From positions 46,437-110,436 of the forward strand of contig NZ_JAFQSO010000017.1 in NCBI RefSeq assembly GCF_017409525.1: 64,000 nt of DNA, given 5' to 3'. The position numbers and the translations under genes are program-made. Positions 56,745 through 64,000 of the stretch are shown in pieces. This DNA is from Methanobrevibacter sp. Its GTDB lineage: Archaea; Methanobacteriota; Methanobacteria; Methanobacteriales; Methanobacteriaceae. The notes beneath the pieces were generated by a model that was not told the origin of the DNA, did not search any database, and saw only the letters and a program-made list of their open reading frames with translations. Numbering within the stretch: the first letter of the stretch is position 1; each line of letters starts with the position of its first letter.

Positions 56745-58922
56745 ATGAAGATAAATAAGATTTTAATAGCGGGCATTTTATTGCTGGCTATAATGATGAT
56801 GGGGGCTGTCAGCGCTGAGGGAAATGCAACAGCAGATTCGAGTGCAGCTGACAATATTAATGTTACTTTTGACCAAAAGGTCTATGAGAAGGATATGGGG
56901 ACAATCGATGTTGATGTTCCGGCAAATGCTTCTGGAAATCTGAAGGTGAAAATCAACGGTGTTGAATTCTACAATGAAAACATCACAGGTTCCGTTAAGA
57001 TTCCAATCACAATTCCAAAAAGCGGAATGCCCATACTTATATCAAACAGGGACACAGACCACACCACATACTATCTTTATCTTTACTTCAATGACACAGA
57101 AATTAAATCAAACCACACTCTTATGGTGATGAGGGTCAGTCCAGATTATGAAATCCAAGCATTCAGAGAAGAAATTTTACAGTATGATGATAGCGAGTAT
57201 ATGATGTTATATTTCCCTGAATCAGCACGGGGGTTAATTAACCTTTATGTTGACGAGGAATTTTTACAGAATCTCACTGCAAACCACTACACATTCTTAA
57301 ACATTACCAACTTCAACAGGTTGCCATTGGGCAATCACACTGTCAGAATCAAATATGAGGGTGATGACTATTACCATCCGTTCGATAAGACATTCCCATT
57401 TAGTGTGGAGGACATGACAATCCACATTCCAAAAAACATTGTTCTGGATCATGATGATTGCCTTACCGCAAAAACAATAAACAACACTGATGGAAAAGTT
57501 TCAGTCTTTGTCGATGGTGTTTTGGTTTATAAAGACAAATTAGATAGAAACGGTGAGTTCCTGCATTCCATATTTTACAATATCACCTGCGGTGAGCATT
57601 TGATTGAAGTGCAATACAATGCAAGCAATTTCACAAAATCAAAAAAGGCATTGGTCAATGTAAGCTATGTCGTTTATATGTATGCATATAATTTCGTATA
57701 TGGCATTGACAATGAAGTCAATTTCTACCTGCCGGAGGATATGGATGAAAAACTAATCAATGTCACAATAAATGGTGTTAGATATCCTCTCAAATTGGAA
57801 AACAACTGGGCGGATTTGGATGTTTCAAATCTTGCTGCAGGCAACTACACAATAATATTTAACTATCCTGGCGATTCAAAATATACTCCAATGACACTTG
57901 AGGATAACTTCACAGTCAGATATGAGATTGAAGTTGATGATCTCTTCCGCTATCAGGATTGTGATGTAAGCATTGCATTGCCAAAAGAAGCTAAAGGCAA
58001 TCTGGAAGTCTATATTGATTCCAAACTTTACAAATCAGTTTCTTTAGTTAAAGGTATTGCCAAAATTAATGTTAATGGGTTAATTCCTGGATACTATAAT
58101 CTATTTGCAAGATATACTGGTGATGATTTCGATGTCGATGAAGAAAATACAACAATTGAAATAATCCCTGCTTTGAATTACCAATACGAGATGAGATGCG
58201 GTGATGATAATTCAATCGATGTTGTTGCAACCAAAGACAGCAAAGGATATGTGCTATTTTCCATTTTGGATAAAACCTACAAGGTTTCAATTAAGAATGG
58301 AAAAGCAAGCTTGCCTTTAAAGGACCTTGCAGTTGGAGAGTATTATGATATTGCCATAGATTATGTTGGAGATAATGGGTATAACACTACATTATGGTGT
58401 TACCTTGATGTTTTGCCGGCTAAGGTAAATTTCGACAGTGTTAAAGTATCTTCAGAAGGCGTTAAGATAAAAGTCTACATCAACTATAAATTAGCTAAAA
58501 ATACTTATGTGGCCTTTAAAGTCGACAAGAAAACAGTTAAAATTAAAACTGATGCTAATGGTGTTGCCAATATTAAGTTGGGTGCTGGAAAGCACAAAAT
58601 CGAAGCTAGCTTTAAGAACGCTAAAGAGTCAATAAATGTAGAGATACATCATATTACATTAAAATTTGGTGCCGTTAAAAAATCAGCCAAGAAATTAGTT
58701 TTAAGCGCAACTGTTAAAGTTGGCAAAAAACCTGTGAAATACAAAAAAGTTACTTTCAAATTCAATGGCAAAACATATGCTGCAAAAACCAACTCCAAAG
58801 GTGTTGCAAAAGTCACAATTCCGAAATCTGCATTCAAAAATCTTAAAGTTGGCAAAAAAATAATCTACCAGGCGACTTGCCTTGGAGATACTGTTAAAAA
58901 GACAACTATAGTAATAAAATAA
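56745..58922 (+). CDS. Adhesin-like secreted protein with Ig-like repeats
   Basis: The 725-residue protein has a signal peptide (MKINKILIAGILLLAIMMMG, cleavage near AVSAEG). It consists of about seven beta-sandwich repeats (segments such as LNVTINGVRYPLKL, GNLEVYIDSKLY, and the C-terminal KYKKVTFKFNGKTYAAKTNSKG). Many N-X-S/T sequons make it a likely AglB substrate. No membrane anchor or cell-wall-binding domain is visible at the C-terminus, which ends in VIK. Methanobrevibacter genomes carry many such adhesin-like proteins, which are thought to mediate contact with other cells or surfaces. Confidence 0.82.
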   Translation: MKINKILIAGILLLAIMMMGAVSAEGNATADSSAADNINVTFDQKVYEKDMGTIDVDVPANASGNLKVKINGVEFYNENITGSVKIPITIPKSGMPILISNRDTDHTTYYLYLYFNDTEIKSNHTLMVMRVSPDYEIQAFREEILQYDDSEYMMLYFPESARGLINLYVDEEFLQNLTANHYTFLNITNFNRLPLGNHTVRIKYEGDDYYHPFDKTFPFSVEDMTIHIPKNIVLDHDDCLTAKTINNTDGKVSVFVDGVLVYKDKLDRNGEFLHSIFYNITCGEHLIEVQYNASNFTKSKKALVNVSYVVYMYAYNFVYGIDNEVNFYLPEDMDEKLINVTINGVRYPLKLENNWADLDVSNLAAGNYTIIFNYPGDSKYTPMTLEDNFTVRYEIEVDDLFRYQDCDVSIALPKEAKGNLEVYIDSKLYKSVSLVKGIAKINVNGLIPGYYNLFARYTGDDFDVDEENTTIEIIPALNYQYEMRCGDDNSIDVVATKDSKGYVLFSILDKTYKVSIKNGKASLPLKDLAVGEYYDIAIDYVGDNGYNTTLWCYLDVLPAKVNFDSVKVSSEGVKIKVYINYKLAKNTYVAFKVDKKTVKIKTDANGVANIKLGAGKHKIEASFKNAKESINVEIHHITLKFGAVKKSAKKLVLSATVKVGKKPVKYKKVTFKFNGKTYAAKTNSKGVAKVTIPKSAFKNLKVGKKIIYQATCLGDTVKKTTIVIK

Positions 58923-58984
58923 TTTTTTTAAATTATTTTTTTCTCTTTTTTTTTTTATCGTGTTTTATATAGGGGTCATGATTG

Positions 58985-59920
58985 ATGAGTGAAAAATACT
59001 TGCGGGAAAACAAGTCCTCTTATAATATTGTTAAAGGCTCTAGGGTATATGCAAAAATCACTAATTTGGAAGATGCGATTTTCATACGGGACTTGCTTGT
59101 CAAAAACAATTGGGATTTAACCGAGATTCCCCAAACCATAAGATATGGAGAGGATTATTTGATTTTAGCTATTCTGGACGATAAAATCCAGCTGATTGGA
59201 AAATCCAAAAGCAAACCCTCTCAAAAGACAATAGATAAACTCACTAAAGAACACATCAGAAATCCAAACAACTCCAAGTATGGCTTGAACATCTCAAAAG
59301 TGTTCGACATTTTCATAATCAAAAAACAGATTGCCGGTGATGACTATATCTTCGGTTATTATGATAATCTTGAGGATGCGCAATTTGTGAGAAATTACCT
59401 TCTTGAGCATAACTGGAATGTCAATGAATTCGGCACAATCAGCTATTGTGACATGTCAGAAAAATACAAGGTCACCCAAGTCATTGACGATAAGGTATAT
59501 GTTCTTGACTCATCAGACACTAACAATTTTGATTTAGATGAAGTGTATGGGGAGTTTTTAGCCAAGATATCAAAGCATAAATATGGTCTTGCCAGCTATC
59601 CTCACTTGGATGAATTGAAAGATAACATCAAAGACTTGGAAATCGAATTTGGCGTAAAGACAAACGATGAGGTATGGTCATTTGAGAACATTGACGAATC
59701 AAAGTCACCTTTGAATCAAATTGTCTTCAATTTGACTCCTTTTGAGAAAAGCGTTTATGATTCAATCGAGGGCGAAACATCTTTGGAAGACATTAAGAAA
59801 GCGTTAATCAGATTCAAATCAAAAAACTTCGACGAAAAGATTAATAAAAATCTCGATTTACTAGTCGAGAAAGGCCTTGTTGAAAAAATTGGTGACGGAT
59901 ACAGAAAGACAAATGTATAA
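58985..59920 (+). CDS. Protein with a duplicated N-terminal domain and a C-terminal winged helix
   Basis: In the 311-residue protein, residues about 15-105 and 112-205 are copies of one domain, sharing NLEDAxFxRxxLLxxNWxxxE, a YxxxxxVIDDKV-type strand and a KYGL segment. The last 75 residues (LTPFEKSVYDSIEGETSLEDIKKAL and VEKGLVEKIGDGYRK) look like a winged helix. The duplicated part resembles AP2-like or integrase-arm DNA-binding modules by its GYYDNLEDA pattern. A DNA-binding function is plausible but unproven. Start ATG 58985; a TTG precedes it. Confidence 0.65.
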   Translation: MSEKYLRENKSSYNIVKGSRVYAKITNLEDAIFIRDLLVKNNWDLTEIPQTIRYGEDYLILAILDDKIQLIGKSKSKPSQKTIDKLTKEHIRNPNNSKYGLNISKVFDIFIIKKQIAGDDYIFGYYDNLEDAQFVRNYLLEHNWNVNEFGTISYCDMSEKYKVTQVIDDKVYVLDSSDTNNFDLDEVYGEFLAKISKHKYGLASYPHLDELKDNIKDLEIEFGVKTNDEVWSFENIDESKSPLNQIVFNLTPFEKSVYDSIEGETSLEDIKKALIRFKSKNFDEKINKNLDLLVEKGLVEKIGDGYRKTNV

Positions 59921-59991
59921 ATATTTTTTAATACTAATATTAATTTGGTGTTTGCTATGCAAATGCCAAAGTTCTTTTTTGGTTTGAACGA

Positions 59992-60017
59992 GGAAATTCT
60001 TTTTAGAATTTCCTTTT
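59992..60017 (+). terminator. Perfect hairpin followed by T residues
   Basis: GGAAATTCT (59992-60000) and AGAATTTCC (60005-60013) form a 9-bp stem with a TTTT loop and TTTT after it. It lies 70 bases downstream of the winged-helix gene and may be its terminator. Confidence 0.6.
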
Positions 60018-60035
60018 AAAATTAAGGTGATGTGA

Positions 60036-60131
60036 ATGTTTTCACCCCTAAGAGTAAAAGAAAATATCAAAAAATTTCATTCAAAAAGAAAAAATAATAA
60101 AAAATTTCCAAAACCAGTTTTAAAGAAATAG
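60036..60131 (+). CDS. Possible 31-residue basic protein
   Basis: An ATG preceded by AAGGTGATGTG starts a frame of 31 residues rich in Lys (MFSPLRVKENIKKFHSKRK and on). It follows the hairpin at 59992-60017 and ends before the tautomerase gene on the other strand. The ribosome site is good but the composition is AT-driven, so it may be chance. Confidence 0.3.
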   Translation: MFSPLRVKENIKKFHSKRKNNKKFPKPVLKK

Positions 60132-60148
60132 TTTCCAATAAGGAATAA

Positions 60149-60337
60149 TTATTCCCTATCAGATAATAGTTCGCCAGCCACTCCAATACTTTCTTTTGGA
60201 TAAGCTTGCACGAGAACAGTTATAGCTTCAATAGGCAAATCATATGCTTCAGCTACTGTTTCGGATACTTTTTTAACCATTTCTCTTTTTTTCTCAATAC
60301 TAATTCCATCATTTCCAGCAATTGTTATAACAGGCAT
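60149..60337 (-). CDS. 4-oxalocrotonate tautomerase-family protein
   Basis: The 62-residue protein starts MPVITIAGNDG; after Met removal the catalytic Pro is the N-terminal residue, as in the tautomerase superfamily. KKREMVKKVSETVAEAY and VLVQAYPKESIGVAG complete the typical beta-alpha-beta unit of the hexameric 4-OT family. Physiological substrate in methanogens is unknown. Confidence 0.88.
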   Translation of the reverse strand: MPVITIAGNDGISIEKKREMVKKVSETVAEAYDLPIEAITVLVQAYPKESIGVAGELLSDRE

Positions 60338-60400
60338 CTTATCACCAATTAAAATTTATAACAAAGATAATATAAATAAATTATTAAAGGATTTGATATT

Positions 60401-60859
60401 ATGCTTGGTGAAGAGGAACTTGTTAAGCTATTTCCGGATTTTGCAGATTTGGTGCAACCATCTGGAATTGATTTAGAATTGGATAAGATTTACGTTCAAA
60501 AAACTTCCGGGTCATTGATTGACAATGAAAAGAATTTGCCTGAAATTGAAGAGCTTGAAGGAGATGTTTACACTTTGAAACCTCATACGGCCTATTTGGC
60601 AAGCATCAAGAGGAAAATAAAAATTCCAAAAGGATATACCATGCTTTATCTTCCACGCTCAACACTTCTAAGGTCATTTGTTTCTGTTCAGACTGCAGTT
60701 GGCGATCCAGGTTTTTATGGGACATTGATGTTCATGATTTACAATCATGGAGATTTTGAGTATAAAATCAAATCCGGTGACAGGATTGCTCAGGCAGTCG
60801 TATTTCCAGTAGAGGGCTCCGGCGAATACAGCGGATCTTATCAAGAGGAAGAAAAATGA
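60401..60859 (+). CDS. dcd: dCTP deaminase/dUTPase-family protein
   Basis: The 152-residue protein has PSGIDLELDKIY, LYLPRSTLLRSF, VGDPGFYGTLMFMIYNHG and the SGDRIAQAVVFPV closing motif, typical of the trimeric dUTPase/dCTP deaminase fold. It is shorter than most archaeal Dcd enzymes (about 170-200). Whether it deaminates dCTP, hydrolyses dUTP or does both is undecided. Its ATGA stop overlaps the start of the TPP-enzyme gene. Confidence 0.75.
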   Translation: MLGEEELVKLFPDFADLVQPSGIDLELDKIYVQKTSGSLIDNEKNLPEIEELEGDVYTLKPHTAYLASIKRKIKIPKGYTMLYLPRSTLLRSFVSVQTAVGDPGFYGTLMFMIYNHGDFEYKIKSGDRIAQAVVFPVEGSGEYSGSYQEEEK

Positions 60860-62385
60860 ACGTTTCAGATAATTTTGTCAAAATTCTAGAAGAGGAAGGC
60901 ATCACAGAGGTGTTTGGAATACCTGGTGAGCAGATAATGCCACTTTATAAGTCCCTTTCCACTTCAAATATTAAGCATGTCTTAACACGCCATGAACAGG
61001 CGGCGGCTCATGCAGCAGATGGATATTCAAGGGCAAGCGGCAAGATTGGGGTTTGCATTGCAACAGCATCTCCTGGCGCGCTGAACTTTACAATGGCACT
61101 GGCTACTGCATTCAAGGATAATGTTCCGATACTTGTCATAACCGGAGATAATGAGCTTAAGTATAGGGGAACCGACCAGTTCCAAAGCCTGCCGCAAGTG
61201 GAAATATTTAAAAACATCACAAGAGCATCATATAATCCTTTAAATGGCACTGAAGCGATGTATGTTTTAAGAGCATCCATTTTCGAGCTTAAAAATAATC
61301 CAAAAGGTCCAATTCACATTAACCTATCAAAAGATGTATTGTTATCCGATGAGTTTGAGGACTTCGATTTATGTTATTTGTGTGAAGATGATTTGTCCAA
61401 TATCTCAAAAGCTCAAGAGCTGATCAATTCATCTCAAAAGCCATTGTTTATATTGGGTGCAGGTGCGATTTCACAGAAATCCAATATAGAGTTAATCGCA
61501 AGGCAATATCAGATACCTGTCACTACAACTTTTCATGCTAAAGGCATCATATCGGAAGATGATGACCTGAATTTGGGTTTGGTGGGAACACGTTCAACAC
61601 CGCGTGCCAAATATGCATTTGAAAATGCGGATTGCATCGTGGCATTGGGCATAAAGGCAAGTGAGAGAACACTCCCTACAGTTCCGGACAATCTTGTCCA
61701 TGTCAACATTAACAAGGACGTTTTGGTGGGAAATTTCCCGATTCATGGAAAGGTTAGTGACTTTTTAGCGGAAATCGAGTTTAGGGATGCTGACTGGTTA
61801 GGTGAAATTTTGGAAATCGACAATAGTATAGATATTGAAGGTCTGGATAAGGACTTATATCCTCAAGCGGCAATTAAAAGAATTTTAGATAAATTTGATG
61901 ATAATATAATAGTTTCAGATGCGGGAAGCCACACTACCTGGACTGCACTTTTGAAAAAGTCACTGAAACCAAGGCAATTATTATTCTCGGGAGGTCTTGC
62001 ACCTATGGGTTACGGTCTTCCCGCCGCAATAGGTGCCGGTGTTGCAACAGGTGAAAAGATTGTTGTAGTTAATGGGGATGGGGACTTCCAGATGAATCTG
62101 CAGGAACTTGCAACCCTAAAAGAGAATAATCTGAATGTTATTGTGTTCATTTTAAACAATTCGGAGTTTGGAATAATAAGGCAATGGCAAGAAAGCTTTT
62201 ATGACATGGAACCTTATCAGGTTGGCCTTGAAAATCCTGATTTTGTAAAGTTGGCTTCAAGCTATTCAATTGATGCGGTTCGTGTTGATAACTTGTCTGA
62301 CTTGGAATATTTGCTTGAGAGTGACCTGTCAGGTCCGCTTGTTGTTGAGGTCGTTGTTGAAAGTGAGGATATCCCGTTACCTTGA
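60856..62385 (+). CDS. Thiamine-diphosphate-dependent enzyme, acetolactate-synthase-like
   Basis: The 509-residue protein has the three-domain TPP fold. The catalytic Glu lies in THRHEQAAAHAADGYSRASG-type sequence (RHEQAAAHAADGYSR, about residue 47). SNIELIARQYQIPVTTTFHAKG marks the middle domain, and GDGDFQMNLQELATLKENNLN is the C-terminal TPP/Mg2+ motif. It is shorter than authentic IlvB (about 560-590) and has no adjacent regulatory subunit gene, so it may use another 2-oxoacid. It is translationally coupled to the dUTPase-family gene, an odd pairing. Confidence 0.82.
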   Translation: MNVSDNFVKILEEEGITEVFGIPGEQIMPLYKSLSTSNIKHVLTRHEQAAAHAADGYSRASGKIGVCIATASPGALNFTMALATAFKDNVPILVITGDNELKYRGTDQFQSLPQVEIFKNITRASYNPLNGTEAMYVLRASIFELKNNPKGPIHINLSKDVLLSDEFEDFDLCYLCEDDLSNISKAQELINSSQKPLFILGAGAISQKSNIELIARQYQIPVTTTFHAKGIISEDDDLNLGLVGTRSTPRAKYAFENADCIVALGIKASERTLPTVPDNLVHVNINKDVLVGNFPIHGKVSDFLAEIEFRDADWLGEILEIDNSIDIEGLDKDLYPQAAIKRILDKFDDNIIVSDAGSHTTWTALLKKSLKPRQLLFSGGLAPMGYGLPAAIGAGVATGEKIVVVNGDGDFQMNLQELATLKENNLNVIVFILNNSEFGIIRQWQESFYDMEPYQVGLENPDFVKLASSYSIDAVRVDNLSDLEYLLESDLSGPLVVEVVVESEDIPLP

Positions 62386-62640
62386 CAGTTCCTTTTCAAC
62401 AAATTCTTGAATAATTTCATCTATCTCATCATTTCCATATAGGGGAGCATAGCAAAATTCATCATTTTCTTCATAAATTATGCCAACGGGAAGTATTTCA
62501 GCTGAGGTCACCTTGTCATTTAGTGTTGTAATGTCTCGCCTGAAGACAAATGTGAAACCATATAACTTATGAAACAGATATTCATTTGTCGTGTTGAAAT
62601 TAAAGATGTAGTCAAAGATTTTTTTAATTTCCTTATCCAT
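62377..62640 (-). CDS. Small uncharacterised protein
   Basis: The 87-residue acidic, soluble product (FDYIFNFNTTNEYLFHKLYG, YAPLYGNDEIDEIIQEFVEK) overlaps the upstream DUF2953 gene by eight bases and the convergent TPP-enzyme gene by nine. Coupling to the DUF2953/GerW pair suggests a joint role. No family recognised. Confidence 0.65.
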   Translation of the reverse strand: MDKEIKKIFDYIFNFNTTNEYLFHKLYGFTFVFRRDITTLNDKVTSAEILPVGIIYEENDEFCYAPLYGNDEIDEIIQEFVEKELSR

Positions 62641-63208
62641 TTCTGATCCCCCGTATTAGCTGGCGCACTTCTTTTTTGGAAAGCAGTTTTATTAATGGCG
62701 GCATTAACTTTAAAATGTTGATGTCAATATAATTTTCTCCTTTGGCATCTAAAACGCTCCCATTGAATGAAGGTTCTGCCGTCAGCATTGAATTTTCATG
62801 AGCACTGTTTATGACAATAAGCAAGCTCCAAATGTAGCCAATGTATTTTGCGGTGTCTGCATAGGAGTCAAGACCAAAAATGAGATGATTTTGTAGTTTT
62901 GTAATTCGGATACATTTGTTCAATGACTTCAGGAATTCCTTAATGTATCCAAAGCAAGGTTTGGCCAGTTCGATTATATTTTTCACATTATGCGATTCGT
63001 CTTCCTCTTCATCATCCTCATCTTTGTCATCTTCACTGGGATAATGTTTGGAATAGACTTTTATTTTTCTTAAAATCAGTATTTTTAAACATCCTTCTAA
63101 TTTTCTTCCTTTTTTATCGTAGATGAGTGCTATTCTAACTCCTACATATAATAAAATAAGAATAAATATGATGATTATGAGAATAATCATCAATAGGATG
63201 TTTAACAT
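62633..63208 (-). CDS. DUF2953 membrane protein
   Basis: The 191-residue protein has an N-terminal membrane helix (LNILLMIILIIIIFILILLYV), a cytosolic part with an acidic stretch (PSEDDKDEDDEEEDESHN), and a C-terminal region with a hydrophobic segment. It resembles DUF2953, the family of Bacillus YtfI, which stands next to gerW/ytfJ there. The same adjacency is seen here. Function unknown. Confidence 0.72.
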   Translation of the reverse strand: MLNILLMIILIIIIFILILLYVGVRIALIYDKKGRKLEGCLKILILRKIKVYSKHYPSEDDKDEDDEEEDESHNVKNIIELAKPCFGYIKEFLKSLNKCIRITKLQNHLIFGLDSYADTAKYIGYIWSLLIVINSAHENSMLTAEPSFNGSVLDAKGENYIDINILKLMPPLIKLLSKKEVRQLIRGIRNG

Positions 63209-63218
63209 GGGATAGTTC

Positions 63219-63629
63219 CTATTCTTCTTCGTCTTTAGTTGTGAACTCAGGTTCTATGTATTCAGATTCATCATAATCATTATTTGAGGAATCCATATAT
63301 TTTTTAATTAGGTCAGTAATTATTAAGCCTAAATCGGATAATGCCTTATTCGCATCACTTCCTTTACTTAAATCAAGCACGCGAACTCCTTCAGCGCTAT
63401 TTCCTTTTTTAGGAATCATTACCATGGAAATTGGTTCTACTCCTGCTCCGGCACCTGCCGCATCGCTTCCCTCTTTGCCTAATAGGTTTTCACCAATTCC
63501 AAATCCAACTCCCATTCTCATCACTGGAACTAAGATCTTATCTTCAGTTTCAATTGGGGAGCCGATAACATTGTCTACATTTATAAGTTTGCGTAATTCT
63601 TCGACTGTTATTTTAATATTGTTTGTCAT
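63219..63629 (-). CDS. GerW/YtfJ-family protein
   Basis: The 136-residue product shows family landmarks: VIGSPIETEDKILVPVMRMGVGFGIG, a Gly/Ala-rich GAGAGVEPISMVMIPKK, and a C-terminal amphipathic helix. In spore formers GerW is needed for response to germinants, but archaeal members have no spores, so the role must be different. It is the first gene of a three-gene unit on the minus strand. Confidence 0.85.
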   Translation of the reverse strand: MTNNIKITVEELRKLINVDNVIGSPIETEDKILVPVMRMGVGFGIGENLLGKEGSDAAGAGAGVEPISMVMIPKKGNSAEGVRVLDLSKGSDANKALSDLGLIITDLIKKYMDSSNNDYDESEYIEPEFTTKDEEE

Positions 63630-64000
63630 AGTTTCACATCCTAATTGTTAATTAATATTTGTTGTTAATGTTTAAAATATTTTTATCTTAATTTTGCAAG
63701 AATACCTCGACCTCTTTAAGGTTGGGGATGAATTGCACTGTTGGGTGTACTATTTTTTTTAATTAATTTTGTTGCATTTTTTTTATTTTGTGTTTTCTTG
63801 AGGCTATTTTAGGTCATGACTTTTTGTTCGGTATACTTTCTTTTTTTTTATTGTGGGGCATATTAAATTGTTTTGGGTGTGAAAAATTGCTCTGAGTTCG
63901 TTATTCGATTACTTTTCAAATGCTCTTTCTCTTTTTTTATATAGGAGTAATTTATAAATGATATATTATTCAATTAATAGTAATTAATTGTGGTTTTAAA
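63630..64000. other. Terminal 371 bases, no gene seen
   Basis: The DNA is AT-rich, with T tracts at about 63745-63791 and 63838-63849. TTTTTATATAGG near 63936-63948 is TATA-like and might serve a gene beyond the window. A ribosome-site-like TAGGAGT at about 63944 is followed by an ATG whose frame stops after seven codons. Confidence 0.5.

Noticed and set aside
1..64000. CRISPR array, insertion sequence or rRNA genes
   Set aside because: I saw no regularly spaced repeats, transposase genes or rRNA signatures in the window.

Overview
The window is chromosomal DNA of a hydrogenotrophic, formate-using methanogen of the order Methanobacteriales, most likely a Methanobrevibacter from a gut or rumen. 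It is AT-rich and has archaeal TATA-box promoters. It carries formate dehydrogenase, tungsten-type formylmethanofuran dehydrogenase, coenzyme B biosynthesis (homocitrate synthase and homoaconitase), NrpR nitrogen control, AglB, TBP, archaeal RNase P, aIF6, prefoldin and eukaryote-like ribosomal proteins. Species cannot be settled from sequence reading alone.

Layout. (a) 1-1904: the start of the proteasome-activating nucleotidase, then a two-gene PIN-nuclease module flanked by an imperfect direct repeat. (b) 1905-5390: thiC, a PfkB nucleoside/sugar kinase, and a one-component regulator with an HTH and a periplasmic-binding-protein-like domain. (c) 5459-20561: a block built around molybdenum/tungsten enzymes: hxlB, fdhD, fdhC-fdhA-fdhB, moaA, a mobB with a repeated C-terminal extension, then an HTH-ferredoxin gene leading fwdF-G-D-B-A-C. 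(d) 20603-25880: two DUF2097-like paralogues, nrpR, glnA with two tandem NrpR operators, and an iron-sulfur aldo/keto reductase. (e) 26001-33538: an intron-containing tRNA-Met, S-inosyl/adenosylhomocysteine hydrolase, DUF2119, fen1, two chorismate-lyase-like genes, homoaconitase, homocitrate synthase and a CYTH protein. (f) 33893-43375: tbp, a phosphoserine phosphatase fused to a coiled coil, topA, aglB, a DRG GTPase and an AK6-like kinase. (g) 43648-49090: the translation cluster (RNase P subunit, YhbY-like, eS19, PDCD5, PP-loop, eL39, eL31, aIF6, eL20, prefoldin alpha, ftsY). (h) 49105-64000: accessory surface and membrane genes: tandem secreted Ig-like/TIM-barrel proteins, an NSS transporter, small membrane proteins, an adhesin-like protein, a tautomerase, a dCTP deaminase/dUTPase-family gene with a TPP enzyme, and a GerW/DUF2953 pair.

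How the parts work together. FdhC imports formate. FdhAB oxidises it with F420. FwdABCDFGH reduces CO2 to formylmethanofuran. FdhD, MoaA and MobB supply or mature the pterin cofactor these enzymes need. Three near-identical palindromes of the form ATGTGTARTNAYTACACAT sit in the 400 bp between mobB-moaA and the fwd operon, so cofactor synthesis and the fwd operon probably share one regulator. The HTH-ferredoxin protein encoded directly after the last palindrome and the PBP-domain regulator at 4524-5390 are the two visible candidates. This putative regulon is the most interesting system in the window. Secondary points are a structured fdhC leader, terminator hairpins that enclose stop codons, and the repeat-flanked PIN module.
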